A stretch of 64,000 bases of DNA from NCBI RefSeq assembly GCF_017983445.1, contig NZ_JAGOBJ010000002.1:186001-250000 (forward strand), in the 5' to 3' direction. Shown piece after piece: positions 41,610 through 52,300 of this stretch. A model generated the notes under the pieces. It saw only the letters and a program-made list of their open reading frames with translations. It did not search any database and was not told where the DNA came from. The position numbers and the translations under genes are program-made. This DNA is from Halomonas sp. (GTDB lineage: Bacteria; Pseudomonadota; Gammaproteobacteria; Pseudomonadales; Halomonadaceae). Position 1 is the stretch's first letter, and every line of letters begins with the position of its first letter.

Positions 41610-43667
41610 ATGTCGCCGTTCGTTCAAACGTATTTAATGCCCAACGCCACGGCGGTCAAATTTGCCATCAAGACCACCCTGGCGATGATGCTGGCGCTCT
41701 ACATCGCGCTTTTTTTTGATCTGGAGCGCCCCTACTGGGCACTGATGTCAGCAGCGTTTCTCCAGATTCGCCCTATGAGCGGCATGGTGATTGAAAAAGG
41801 CATCTGCCAGCTGGGCGGTACCTTTATCGGCGCCGTAGCGGGCATTATTATCATGGCCCTGTTCGCCCAGGCCCGCGTGCCAGCGCTTATCACCCTGACT
41901 CTCTGGATCATGCTGTGCACCTATGTCGGCTCGCTGTGGCGTAACAACTATACCTACGGCTGCCTGATGGCCGCAGTAACCGCCATGCTGATTGTGGTCA
42001 TATCCAGCGGCAGCACGCCTGCGGGAATTTTCGATATCGCAGTGGCTCGCCTTGCTGAACTGGGGCTGGGCGCGGTATGCGCCATGCTGGTCAGCTCGCT
42101 ACTATGGCCATCCCACGTGGGAACTCATCTGGCCACCCAAGCAGACAGCGTCATCAATGAAGCCTTCGAGCATGCTGCCCTGCGCCTGGAAGCCAGCGAC
42201 GACATTGCGTCAATGCAGAAGGCCCTGCGCGGCAGTTTAGGGCCGTTGACACTGCTTGAGTCCGATAGTCAGGCGGCCCGCTTTGAAGGGCCGGTAGGCC
42301 CAGGACGCGTGCGCGCGACCCATGTGCTGACGCGGCGTACGCTGCGCTTTTTTGCCAACCTGCAGGCGCTTCATCAACTTATGCACGACCATGCCGACCG
42401 GCTTGATCCACAAAGCCTTAAGCTTGCCTGTCAGGTGGCTCAGGGGTTTCGTGATGCCGAGCACGTCAAAGGCGTTGCCAAAGCCCGAAAAACGCTTCAA
42501 GCGCTTCGCCATTTAGTGCATGAAAATAACGAGGAAACCACTTTAGCACCCTTGGATCGTCGCCTGCGCCTGGGGCTACGTGAATCCATTGGCCATGCCA
42601 TGGTGATGCTTGACGCCCGTGAAGCCATCGCCTCCCCAGGGCGCTATCAATTACGCTCATCGCCGCTGGCCTGGCACCGCGACCACTTGGCTGCAGGTAT
42701 CAATGCGGTACGCTCAGGGATTGTGTTCTCGCTGCTCGCGGTTTTCTGGATTGTTACCGCCTGGCAGAGTGCGATGATCGCCATGATGCTGGGCACTCTG
42801 TTTTCGGCCTTCTTTGCCAGCCGTGACAACCCAATCGCGATTACCATGATGTTCTATAAAGGCATGCTGGCGGCTATTCCCAGCGCCTTTCTGTTTGGTC
42901 ATGTGCTGCTCTCTCAGGCCAACGGCTTTCCATTGCTGGCACTGATTTTCGGTACACCGCTATTTTTAGGCCTGCTAGGCGCTACCAACTTGGCCACGAT
43001 GGGCTACTGCTTGGCCTTCACCATCTTCAATATCCTGTTGACGATGCCCGGCAACGGCATGGACTTCTCTTTTGATAGCTTCGCCAACCGGGTAGTCGCG
43101 GTGGTGATAGGCCTAAGCTGTGTGGTAATGGGCTTTCGCCTGCTGCCGGGGCTGGGAACCCGGCTTAGGCGGCGGCGCCTGATAAAGGCAATATCCAACG
43201 ATATTCACGAGCTTAGACGGCGTTCCATTCGCGACGCTGAAACCCGCTTTAGCGGTCATATGGCCGACCGCCTGCTGCATCTGGCTCAGCACGACGACAT
43301 ACTGCCTGAAGAGCAGCGCCACCTGTTTATTCTAGGCTTGACCGGGCTTGATTTAGGCACCGCCACGCTGCGCCTGCGCGACAGGCTCGATGATGCGCCG
43401 CACCCACTTATCCGTGAAGCGCATCAAAATCTGCTGCGCACCTTGGCGGTGGGCTTTGAAGACAGCGCAACCGGCCACCCGCCGCAAGGCATTCGTGAGG
43501 CGGGAAAACGGCTGGAAGACGCCATTGCAACCTACGGCGATGTCCCGGCCGACCGCCGTGTTCTACTGGAAGGTCTGATTGAACGCTTGGAACTCTCACT
43601 TGAGCGTCTGGCGCGCATTATGGCAGAACGCCCACCGCGTAAGCCTGAACCGCCGGCCAAGCCCTGA
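41610..43667 (+). CDS. aaeB: AaeB-like FUSC-family aromatic acid efflux pump
   Basis: A 685-residue inner-membrane protein. Two sets of about five or six helices (near 15-165 and 360-520) flank cytoplasmic domains, the FUSC/AaeB layout. FDLERPYWALMSAAFLQIRP near 34 is a strong family signature. It is close in length to E. coli AaeB (655). The unit aaeXAB has no divergent LysR gene (AaeR) in the window, unlike E. coli, so its regulation may differ. The exported substrate is inferred as aromatic carboxylic acids. Confidence 0.88.
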   Translation: MSPFVQTYLMPNATAVKFAIKTTLAMMLALYIALFFDLERPYWALMSAAFLQIRPMSGMVIEKGICQLGGTFIGAVAGIIIMALFAQARVPALITLTLWIMLCTYVGSLWRNNYTYGCLMAAVTAMLIVVISSGSTPAGIFDIAVARLAELGLGAVCAMLVSSLLWPSHVGTHLATQADSVINEAFEHAALRLEASDDIASMQKALRGSLGPLTLLESDSQAARFEGPVGPGRVRATHVLTRRTLRFFANLQALHQLMHDHADRLDPQSLKLACQVAQGFRDAEHVKGVAKARKTLQALRHLVHENNEETTLAPLDRRLRLGLRESIGHAMVMLDAREAIASPGRYQLRSSPLAWHRDHLAAGINAVRSGIVFSLLAVFWIVTAWQSAMIAMMLGTLFSAFFASRDNPIAITMMFYKGMLAAIPSAFLFGHVLLSQANGFPLLALIFGTPLFLGLLGATNLATMGYCLAFTIFNILLTMPGNGMDFSFDSFANRVVAVVIGLSCVVMGFRLLPGLGTRLRRRRLIKAISNDIHELRRRSIRDAETRFSGHMADRLLHLAQHDDILPEEQRHLFILGLTGLDLGTATLRLRDRLDDAPHPLIREAHQNLLRTLAVGFEDSATGHPPQGIREAGKRLEDAIATYGDVPADRRVLLEGLIERLELSLERLARIMAERPPRKPEPPAKP

Positions 43668-43833
43668 TTTCGAAATTAAAGTCATCGCAAAACTACCCAA
43701 GTAACCAAACCTTACGGCTCAAGCGCCGATTCGTGGCGACGCCACTGTGCGGCTACTGGCATTTTCGATAGATTTTGGAAGCGAAGCGCCGCGCATTGGC
43801 GGCACCTAGAAAAACGGCCATGCCTGCTAAATA

Positions 43834-44400
43834 TTACCCCTCATCAACGTTAATGTTTTTAATTATCTGAGCAGGGTTACCACCTACTACAACATTATCT
43901 GGCACATCTTTAGTAACAACGGCGCCCGACGCTATAACAACATTATTGCCCACTCTCACGCCGGGGTTAATAATGGCTCCGCCGCCAATCCAAACGTTAT
44001 TTCCAAACGTAATCGGCTTTGCGTACTCTTTACCAGCATTACGCTCAATGGGATCAAGAGGATGCGTGGCCGTGTAAATCTGCACATTCGGCCCAAGCAT
44101 GCAGTTATCGCCAAAGCGTATTTCACAAACATCCAGCAGGGTGCAGTCAAAATTTGCGTAAAAGTTTTCACCTACATGGATGTTATAGCCGTAATCCAGG
44201 CGAATATTGGGTTCTACATAGAGATACTCCCCCGTAGAGCCGAACAGCTCTTTTAACGCTTCCAAACGCTGAGCGTCGGTTTCCAACACTTGATTGTATA
44301 GCCTCACTTTGCGCCTGGTTTCCTCACGCTCTTTTAGCAATACCGGATCAGTAGGATTGTAGAGTTCTCCCGCTATCATCTTGTCTTTTTCTGTTCGCAT
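43834..44400 (-). CDS. Maltose/galactoside O-acetyltransferase family protein
   Basis: A 188-residue left-handed beta-helix acetyltransferase. [14 protein letters not shown] at residues 8-21 and [21 protein letters not shown] near 92 match Maa/LacA/NodL. Hexapeptide repeats ([30 protein letters not shown]) run near 138-175, with the catalytic His in YTATHPLDP. It acetylates sugars from acetyl-CoA; the acceptor is not certain. Single gene, no sugar-utilisation neighbours. Confidence 0.88.
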   Translation of the reverse strand: MRTEKDKMIAGELYNPTDPVLLKEREETRRKVRLYNQVLETDAQRLEALKELFGSTGEYLYVEPNIRLDYGYNIHVGENFYANFDCTLLDVCEIRFGDNCMLGPNVQIYTATHPLDPIERNAGKEYAKPITFGNNVWIGGGAIINPGVRVGNNVVIASGAVVTKDVPDNVVVGGNPAQIIKNINVDEG

Positions 44401-44477
44401 ACCCGCCTTCCTCGCCAGAGCCCAATATTGCTCAAACCATAACAGTGTTAACGCTTCTACCTGTAGTCAAGAAGCGC

Positions 44478-44794
44478 TTACGTTGGCTTAACACTTTTAG
44501 CGGCCTGACGCATCAAGTGGCTGTGCAACCACTTGACGAGATCATTGATGCAACTGTAGACAACAGGAATCACTAGCAGGCTTAAAAGGGTCGACGTGAT
44601 CAGCCCCCAATGACGACAAAGGCCATGGGCGCCCGAAAGCAGGGGTCGCCCGCCCACCCCAAGGCCACTGGCAACATGCCCGCCGCCATGGCAATAGTGG
44701 TCATCACGATCGGCCGGACACGCTTTTGGCAGGCATCGAGAATGGCTTCCCTACGAGCCACCCCACGCGCTTGGCAGGCACATCGTTTAGCCAA
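44478..44794 (-). pseudogene. Decayed 3' end of an RND efflux permease gene
   Basis: The minus strand encodes GVARREAILDACQKRVRPIV, then MTTIAMAAGMLPVALGWAGD and FRAPMAFVVIGG before a stop; dropping one base (frameshift at about 44600) restores LITSTLLSLLVIPVVYSCIN, running to a TAA at 44478. Together these are the last hundred or so residues of an AcrB/MexB-type RND pump, with final membrane helices. The other 900 residues are absent; the remnant begins at the mdaB-like stop codon. It cannot make a working pump. It signals a deletion or recombination scar. Confidence 0.8.
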
Positions 44795-45365
44795 ACAGGC
44801 GCGTCAGGTGCTGTTGGTAGGCCGCCACATCGCGCTCAACATCAGGCGCCTTGATTACATCGTTGGCGATAAATGTGGGTAGCGCTTTTAAGCCAATAAA
44901 TTCCTGAGACTTGTGGAACGGGAAGTAAACACCATCGACACCGCGCCCTTCAAAGAAGTTATCCGCTTCATCGAAGGCGGCCAGCGGCGCGTTCCAGGTA
45001 AGCGAAAGCATATAGCGGCGCCCTTGAAGCAAGCCGCCGCTACCGTACTGCTTGGTGGGGTCCTGGCGTGAGCGGCCGTCGCTTGCGTAGAGCGAGCCGT
45101 GCCCGGCGGTGAAGACTTCATCAATGTAGCGTTTAACGGTCCATGGTGCGCCCATCCACCAGCCGGGCATCTGATAGACAATGGTGTCCGCCCAGAGGAA
45201 CTTTTCTACCTCGGTTTCTACCTCGTAACCCTGCTCAATCACCGTCTCGCGAACCTCATGGCCCTGCTCAGCTAACGCACGCCACGCGATATCATGCAGA
45301 GTATTGTTGAGCTCACCGCCAGAATGCGCGAACGGCTTGCTGCCATTGATTAACAAAATCTTCAT
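44787..45365 (-). CDS. mdaB: MdaB-like NAD(P)H:quinone oxidoreductase
   Basis: A 192-residue flavodoxin-fold enzyme, the length of E. coli MdaB (193). It begins MKILLINGSKPFAHSGGELN; the longer frame to 45488 is not needed. KFLWADTIVYQMPGWWMGAP near 58-75 is a strong family motif, followed by YMLSLTWNAPLAAFDEADN near 128. It reduces quinones by two electrons with NADPH, a protective step. Divergent from a LysR regulator (45548), which likely controls it in response to quinones. It ends inside the RND remnant. Confidence 0.92.
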   Translation of the reverse strand: MKILLINGSKPFAHSGGELNNTLHDIAWRALAEQGHEVRETVIEQGYEVETEVEKFLWADTIVYQMPGWWMGAPWTVKRYIDEVFTAGHGSLYASDGRSRQDPTKQYGSGGLLQGRRYMLSLTWNAPLAAFDEADNFFEGRGVDGVYFPFHKSQEFIGLKALPTFIANDVIKAPDVERDVAAYQQHLTRLFG

Positions 45366-45547
45366 CGTTAAAAACCTCTTACCCAATAGATAACCTTGTC
45401 TGCCGATGGGCAATATCCCTACCGACATGACTTGAATGTTGCCTATTATGGGATGCTCACTGACACGGAAAAACCCGCCCCCTGGCAAGAGACTTTTGAT
45501 ATAAAATCAATAATCGTATTTAAACCGAACAGGCGCGAGCCACATTC

Positions 45548-46450
45548 ATGAAAACCACGCTTGAAGAGCAGCAGGCATTTATTACCGTGGTGGACGGCGG
45601 CTCAATCACTGGCGCCGCCGAACGGCTGGGTATTACGGTGTCGGGCGTCAGCCGGGCGCTTAACCGTCTTGAACGCAAGCTGGGCGCCACCCTGCTGCGC
45701 CGAACCACGCGACGCCTAGAGCTAACCGAAGAGGGGGAGACGTTTTTAGATCACTGCCGCCACATCCTGACCGCGGTAGAGGCCGCAGAAGAGTCGGTTC
45801 AGGATCGCCATGGCCAGCCTCAAGGGCGGCTGCGGGTCAACGCCGCGCCCAGCTTCATGCAATTTGTCATTGTGCCGGTACTGGGTGAGTTTCGCGCCCA
45901 ATACCCAGGCATTACGCTGCAGCTGGATACCCACGACCGTTTTGTTGACCTGCTGGAACAGCGAGTGGACCTCGCCATCCGTATTGGGGAGCTTGACGAC
46001 TCTTCGCTGCATGCACGGCGCCTGGGCCATAGCCCGCTTCGTATTCTGGCAAGCCCTGCTTACCTTGAGCGTGCAGGCATTCCCCAATCTATTGAAGACC
46101 TGGAGCAACACAGCCTGCTCGGTTTCAGCCAGCTTGAGCACCTTAACTGCTGGCCGCTACGCCGTGCTGATGGTGAGTACTTACGCATTACGCCCACCCT
46201 CTCCGCCTCCAGCGGCAGCACGCTGATTGAGCTCGCGGTTCAAGGCGAAGGGATCGTTTGCCTTGCCGACTTCATGACCATCAAGCCCCGCAAGGCAGGT
46301 ACGTTGGTCGATGTACTGCCCAGCCATACCGAAATTCAAATGCAGGCCGTCAATGCCGTTTACTACCGCCAGGCCACGCTATCCCAGCGCGCCCGGCTGT
46401 TTATGGATTTTCTAGCCGAACGCCTGCCGGGGAAGTATTTGCAGGGTTAA
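45548..46450 (+). CDS. LysR-family regulator next to mdaB
   Basis: A 300-residue LysR regulator: the HTH region has EEQQAFITVVDGGSITGAAE and ITVSGVSRALNRLERKLGA at about residues 4-45. The effector domain includes RVNAAPSFMQFVIVPVLGEF near 95. It is divergent from mdaB with 182 bases between starts, so it probably regulates mdaB and itself. The C-terminus is complete. Confidence 0.9.
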   Translation: MKTTLEEQQAFITVVDGGSITGAAERLGITVSGVSRALNRLERKLGATLLRRTTRRLELTEEGETFLDHCRHILTAVEAAEESVQDRHGQPQGRLRVNAAPSFMQFVIVPVLGEFRAQYPGITLQLDTHDRFVDLLEQRVDLAIRIGELDDSSLHARRLGHSPLRILASPAYLERAGIPQSIEDLEQHSLLGFSQLEHLNCWPLRRADGEYLRITPTLSASSGSTLIELAVQGEGIVCLADFMTIKPRKAGTLVDVLPSHTEIQMQAVNAVYYRQATLSQRARLFMDFLAERLPGKYLQG

Positions 46451-46513
46451 AACTATAAGAAGTAAATTAACTAAAATATCCAGTCATTCTGAATCTGACG
46501 CCCAATATCCCCT

Positions 46514-47266
46514 TTAAGAACTATGCTGATTCTGCAGCGCATCGCTGAACGCGGCGGCTAGAATTCCTGTGGGCATGGCGATAATGCCGATGCCTGCCAC
46601 AGCGGTTAGGCCTGCAAAAAACTTACCCAGTGCGGTGATGGGCGTGACATCGCCATAGCCCACTGTGGTCAGGGTGGCGATACTCCACCATAGGGCGCGC
46701 GGTACGCTTCCAAAGGCTTCCGGCTGGGCGGCGGCTTCTACCACATATAGACAGCAGGATGAAAAAAGCAGCAACAGCCCTGCCACCCCGGCACTCAACA
46801 ACAGCTCGTGGGTGCGCGATTTAAGGGCGCTCGCCAGGGCCGACCATGCCTGACTAAATCGGCCTAAACGTGCCAAGCGCAGTATGCGCGCCAAACGCAG
46901 AAGCCGCAGTAGAAAGGCGTTGTTATGAGATATGAAACCCAGAAAGAAAGGCAGAATGGCGATTAAATCCACCAGCGCCCAAAACGAGAAAATATAGCGA
47001 ATACGCCCTGTGATACCGCGATAACGCGGGTCTTCTCCTATCGCATAAAGCCGTAGCAGATACTCAATCGTGAATGCACCAATAAACATGGTTTCCAGCG
47101 CAGTAAATAGCCCTGGCGCCATCGTTCGAAGCGTCGGCTCGGTTTCCAGTATGGAGGTAAGAGAGGCAAGCAGAATCAACACACAAATAAGCTGATTGAG
47201 TTTCGACAACCCCTTCTCATACCGGGCTTCAGGTGCTAGTTGACGATAGAGCTTGGCTTTATTCAT
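46514..47266 (-). CDS. Voltage-gated ion channel family protein (potassium-type)
   Basis: A 250-residue six-helix channel. The S4-like helix LRLLRLARILRLARLGRFS near 117-135 carries regularly spaced Arg, and the selectivity filter TTVGYGD is near 200. It has no RCK/TrkA domain and no large cytoplasmic domain, so it is a minimal Kv-type channel. It could tune membrane potential or K+ content under osmotic change. No neighbours suggest a partner. Confidence 0.88.
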   Translation of the reverse strand: MNKAKLYRQLAPEARYEKGLSKLNQLICVLILLASLTSILETEPTLRTMAPGLFTALETMFIGAFTIEYLLRLYAIGEDPRYRGITGRIRYIFSFWALVDLIAILPFFLGFISHNNAFLLRLLRLARILRLARLGRFSQAWSALASALKSRTHELLLSAGVAGLLLLFSSCCLYVVEAAAQPEAFGSVPRALWWSIATLTTVGYGDVTPITALGKFFAGLTAVAGIGIIAMPTGILAAAFSDALQNQHSS

Positions 47267-47496
47267 GCCCTCGCTCCAGCGGGCGCTGGTTGACGCAAAT
47301 CACTCGACGTACTGCCACAGTGGCATAAGTACTCAGGCGCTTATTCCTTAGGTCGTCTCAGGCTTTGGGCCTTCAATGGTTCGAATCACTTTTTTATTAA
47401 CTACACCCAAGTAAACCCGAAGGCGTAATGGATTGTAAAGAAAAAGGCATGACGCCTTGTAGGCCATTATCAATGCAGCACGGATGCCTTTAATGC

Positions 47497-47526
47497 AAAA
47501 GCCCCCGAACTGGGTCGGAGGCTTTT
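47497..47526. terminator. Bidirectional terminator downstream of glpK
   Basis: AAAAGCC-CCGA and TCGG-GGCTTTT pair around ACTGGG with one mismatched base pair. A runs on one side and T runs on the other suit termination of glpK on the minus strand. Confidence 0.75.
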
Positions 47527-47552
47527 AAAGCACGTGATTTACAGCACCAAGC

Positions 47553-49094
<1,542 letters not shown>

Positions 49095-49108
49095 TTAAAA
49101 TCAAATCA

Positions 49109-49180
49109 GCATGCTGACTTAATAACCCCTGCTGACTTAATAAATCCGAATGAATTAATAAACCCGAATGAACTAATAAA
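49109..49180. repeat. Four 18-bp tandem repeats covering the glpF stop codon
   Basis: Four head-to-tail 18-base units; the pair 49145-49162 and 49163-49180 differ by only two bases. On the minus strand each carries TATTAA or TATTAG at the same place, so the glpF stop (TAG at 49173-49175) is followed by three more in-frame TAA stops at 18-base steps. Confidence 0.9.
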
Positions 49181-49895
49181 TATAGGCGGCAAGCCCGGCA
49201 AGGATGCTGCCGATAGCGGGACCCAAAATCGGTACCCAGGCGTAGGACCAGTTGCTCGTCCCTTTATGCTTGATGGGAAGTAGCGCGTGAGCAATGCGCG
49301 GCCCCAAGTCCCGAGCGGGGTTGATCGCATAGCCAGTTGGCCCACCTAGCGAAGCACCAATGGATACTACCAGCAGCGCTACCGCCAACGGGCCAAGCCC
49401 TGACGGCGTATGGCCAAACATAATAATGACAAACACCAGCACGAAGGTACCGATGATCTCGGTGACCAGATTCCATCCGTAGGCAGGGATGGCCGGGGCT
49501 GTAGAGAACGTGGCCAATATGCTTGAAGCATTTTCGGTAGCGTCATAATGCTTTTTATAGGCCAGATAGCAAATGGTTGCGCCCAACCAGGCGCCGATAA
49601 CTTCAGCCGTAAAGTAGGCGGCGGTGGTCATGGCGTTAATAGGAATGCCGGGGGCGTACTCGTTCGCCGGGCCTACCAGTAGGCCAAGCGTAACGGCGGG
49701 ATTGATATGGGCGCCGGTGTCATAAGCGACATAAACCGCACAAAAAACCGCAAGCCCCCAACCAAAAAAGATCACGATGCCATCGCTACTGTTACCGTTG
49801 GTTTTATTCAACAGCACGTTCGCTACTACCCCGCACCCCAACAGCGTCAATACGGCCGTACCGGCTATTTCGTGTAGAAAAATTGTTTCAAGCAT
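49173..49895 (-). CDS. glpF: Glycerol facilitator, aquaglyceroporin
   Basis: A 240-residue six-helix channel. The two NPA boxes are HINPAVTLG near 66 and AINPARDLGPR near 206; the Asp after the second NPAR is the mark of glycerol-conducting members. I use the ATG at 49895 (MLETIFLHEIAG); a GTG two codons earlier (49901) is possible. It moves glycerol across the inner membrane, trapped by GlpK next door. Its last codons form part of an 18-bp tandem repeat array. Confidence 0.92.
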   Translation of the reverse strand: MLETIFLHEIAGTAVLTLLGCGVVANVLLNKTNGNSSDGIVIFFGWGLAVFCAVYVAYDTGAHINPAVTLGLLVGPANEYAPGIPINAMTTAAYFTAEVIGAWLGATICYLAYKKHYDATENASSILATFSTAPAIPAYGWNLVTEIIGTFVLVFVIIMFGHTPSGLGPLAVALLVVSIGASLGGPTGYAINPARDLGPRIAHALLPIKHKGTSNWSYAWVPILGPAIGSILAGLAAYIY

Positions 49896-50359
49896 TGCCA
49901 CTCAGCTACCCCGTTTAACCGACTCATCACTCTTTGAAGCAGCCGGATGTTCTTTTTTGAAAATTTCGTTTTCTTTTTGGCATCCTATAGCGGGCATTTA
50001 AAAAAACAATATAAAAAAACGAACTTTTCTATAAAATCGACGCATCTTCATGATTAATAAAACATAAACTTAAGAATTAGACATTAGTTTGAGACGTGTT
50101 TATTGAATAAAAACAGCCATCTCTCATTCACACAAAGCGATAAAATAGTCAAATAACGAACATTCTATTTTTAATGTCGTGATCCAACAGCGCTACCTGT
50201 GCGTTTTTTTTATGAAAGGCACCAACCCAGTGATTTTTGGGGTTCTCAAAACGTGACCTATACTCAGGTGGCCAGCGATTGCGCTGGCCACCCAAAGCCC
50301 ATATCAAAAATGGGCCTGACCATGTTTTTTTGGGGTCATTTATCAAGGAGGAACATACT
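49896..50359. other. Long AT-rich intergenic region with glpF promoter and structured leader
   Basis: About 460 bases between divergent genes. 49960-50180 is strongly AT-rich, expected to hold the glpF promoter on the minus strand; several AACGAAC/TTTCGTTTTC stretches could be regulator sites but are not diagnostic. The right third holds two hairpins described separately. No coding frame is convincing. Confidence 0.6.
50267..50340 (+). promoter_or_regulatory. Structured leader upstream of the DUF2231 gene
   Basis: An 11-bp perfect stem (GGTGGCCAGCG with CGCTGGCCACC, loop ATTG, 50267-50292) is followed by GCCCAT/ATGGGC (50297-50315), then CTGACC, a seven-T run and GGGGTCA. The order resembles an attenuator or structured RNA leader, 20-90 bases before the start. 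No known riboswitch class is recognised. Confidence 0.4.
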
Positions 50360-50788
50360 ATGTCGAGGTCTGTACCGACGACCTATCCAAGCGGCATCCA
50401 TCCGCTTCATGCCCTATTACTTGCGAGTACCTTTCCGCTTTTTCTCGGCGCCACGCTAAGCGATTACGCCTACTCGAAAAACTTCCATATCCAGTGGAGC
50501 ACATTTTCTTCCTGGCTGATTGCCGGAGGACTTGTTTTCGCAGGCCTCGCTTTTCTATGCGCGATTATCGGCCTCTTTCGTGCCGAGCATCGCCGCGGGC
50601 TTACGCTGGTCTATCCATTGCTCTTAGTGGTCATCTGGATACTCGGCTTTATCAATGCGCTAGTTCATGCCCGTGATGCCTGGGCCATGATGCCCACAGG
50701 CCTTATTCTTTCGATCATCGTTACGGTACTGACAGTCGCGGCGATTTGGATCGGTTTTTCTCGGCGCACCGTCGGAGCAACGCCATGA
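50360..50788 (+). CDS. DUF2231 membrane protein
   Basis: A 142-residue protein with four membrane helices and an N-terminal SGIHPLHALLLASTFPLFLG, the DUF2231 hallmark (His in helix 1). The start is set by AAGGAGG seven bases upstream at 50360. Its stop overlaps the start of the sorbosone-dehydrogenase-like gene (ATGA), indicating translational coupling. This pairing suggests it could be the membrane anchor or haem/electron partner of that enzyme; that is inference. Confidence 0.88.
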   Translation: MSRSVPTTYPSGIHPLHALLLASTFPLFLGATLSDYAYSKNFHIQWSTFSSWLIAGGLVFAGLAFLCAIIGLFRAEHRRGLTLVYPLLLVVIWILGFINALVHARDAWAMMPTGLILSIIVTVLTVAAIWIGFSRRTVGATP

Positions 50789-52224
50789 AATATTTCACAC
50801 TTCGTTATACAACGCCTTTGGCACTATTGCTGGCGGCCAGCGGCGCTAATGCTTTTGACGTAGAACAGCCCTTTGGCCCCAACCCTACACTCCCCGAACC
50901 ACAGCGCGGCCTACTGCCAGACATGACGGTTCCCGAACCCGCCGAATGGGGTGACCGGCAGCCCACGGTGCCCGAAGGCTATACCATCACCAGGATCGCC
51001 TCTGATCTCAAGGTGCCACGGCAAACCATCATGTTACCCAACGGCGACATTCTGGTAGCCGAAGGCAGCGGCGGTAATGCGCCGGCGTTAAAACCCAAGG
51101 ACGTAATCGCCGGCTATATCAAGGATCAAGGCAACACTTCTGTGGAAAGCGGCAACCGCTTAACCCTGCTGCGCGATGAAAATGGTGACGGCAACTACGA
51201 ACAGATGATCTTCGCGGAAGACCTGAACGCGCCTTACGGGCTGGCTCTGGTAGATAACAATCTTTATGTGGCCAACCAGGACGCGCTGGTACGCTTTGAT
51301 TATGAAGAGGGCCAGACAGAAGCAAGCGGCCCCCCTGACGTCATTGCGCAGCTCCCTTCAGAGATCAATCACCACTGGACCAAGGCGATGACCGCCAGCG
51401 CCGATGGTCAATATCTCTACGTAGGTATCGGCTCTAACAGCAATATTACCGAGCGCGGTATGGAAGCCGAGGTCAATCGCGCCGAAGTGTGGGAAATCGA
51501 TGCCGAAACGGGTGCGCATCGACCTTATGCCACTGGCCTACGTAACCCGACAGCGCTTGCCATTCAACCTGACACCGAGCAGCTCTGGGCGGTAGTGAAC
51601 GAGCGTGACGAACTGGGCCCGGACTTGGTACCTGACTACCTCACCTCCGTTCAGGAAGGCGGCTTTTATGGCTGGCCCTATAGCTACTGGGGCCAACATG
51701 TCGACCCGCGCGTCAAGCCGGAAGCCCCTGAAAAGGTAGAGTCCGCGATTGCGCCTGACTACAGCCTGGGCTCCCACGTGGCACCGCTTGGCCTAGCCTT
51801 CTCTACCCCAGCCATGGGCGAAGAATACGCCGAGGGCGTTTTTGTGGGTGAGCATGGAAGCTGGAACCGTGCCGATCCGGTTGGCTACAAGGTAAGCTTC
51901 ATCCCCTTCAACAACGGCCAGATCTCTGACAGCGACCCGATTGATTTTGCCAGCGGATTTCTTACCGATGATGGTAGAGCACTCGGTCGCCCGGTAGGCG
52001 TGACCATTGATCCAGAAGGTGCGCTGATCATCGCCGACGACCTGACCAACGCAATATGGCGGGTCACACCGGATAATCCGCCTGTTCAACAGACGCCCGA
52101 AGCAGACACCGCTGAGACAGAAGATTCTGAAACAGCAAGCTCTGATATAGAAGGTTCTGAAACAGAGGGTTCTGCAACCGAAGACCTGGACACCGACGAG
52201 TCCGTGACAGAGACCACTGAATAA
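50785..52224 (+). CDS. Sorbosone dehydrogenase-like PQQ sugar dehydrogenase family protein
   Basis: A 479-residue exported protein: signal peptide MKYFTLRYTTPLALLLAASGANA, then a six-bladed GSDH/SNDH-type propeller. Signatures are VPRQTIMLPNGDILVAEGSG near 83, DENGDGNYE near 130, ATGLRNPTALAIQP near 250, GGFYGWPYSYWGQHVDP near 292 and VGEHGSWNR near 355. The last 40 or so residues are acidic, Ser/Thr/Glu repeats of 5-6 residues. Relatives use PQQ to oxidise aldoses or sorbosone. It is coupled to the DUF2231 gene. Substrate unknown. Confidence 0.85.
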   Translation: MKYFTLRYTTPLALLLAASGANAFDVEQPFGPNPTLPEPQRGLLPDMTVPEPAEWGDRQPTVPEGYTITRIASDLKVPRQTIMLPNGDILVAEGSGGNAPALKPKDVIAGYIKDQGNTSVESGNRLTLLRDENGDGNYEQMIFAEDLNAPYGLALVDNNLYVANQDALVRFDYEEGQTEASGPPDVIAQLPSEINHHWTKAMTASADGQYLYVGIGSNSNITERGMEAEVNRAEVWEIDAETGAHRPYATGLRNPTALAIQPDTEQLWAVVNERDELGPDLVPDYLTSVQEGGFYGWPYSYWGQHVDPRVKPEAPEKVESAIAPDYSLGSHVAPLGLAFSTPAMGEEYAEGVFVGEHGSWNRADPVGYKVSFIPFNNGQISDSDPIDFASGFLTDDGRALGRPVGVTIDPEGALIIADDLTNAIWRVTPDNPPVQQTPEADTAETEDSETASSDIEGSETEGSATEDLDTDESVTETTE

Positions 52225-52265
52225 CCCAATCAGTTGTCAGCGTCTCAAGTGACTGAAGACCAATC

Positions 52266-52300
52266 AAACGCCGGATGGACATCCTCCACCCGGCGTTTTT
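52266..52300 (+). terminator. Terminator after the sorbosone-dehydrogenase-like gene
   Basis: AACGCCGG and CCGGCGTT pair around a 15-base loop, followed by TTT-ACATG. The T-tract itself is the first unit of the downstream repeat array. Confidence 0.75.

Noticed and set aside
47386-47400. GGTTCGAATC resembling a tRNA T-loop
   Set aside because: There is no matching acceptor stem, D-arm or anticodon arm upstream, so it is chance.
49106-49345. Minus-strand frame ending in FINSFGFIKSAGVIK repeats
   Set aside because: It is a shadow of glpF; the peptide repeats come only from the 18-bp DNA repeats.
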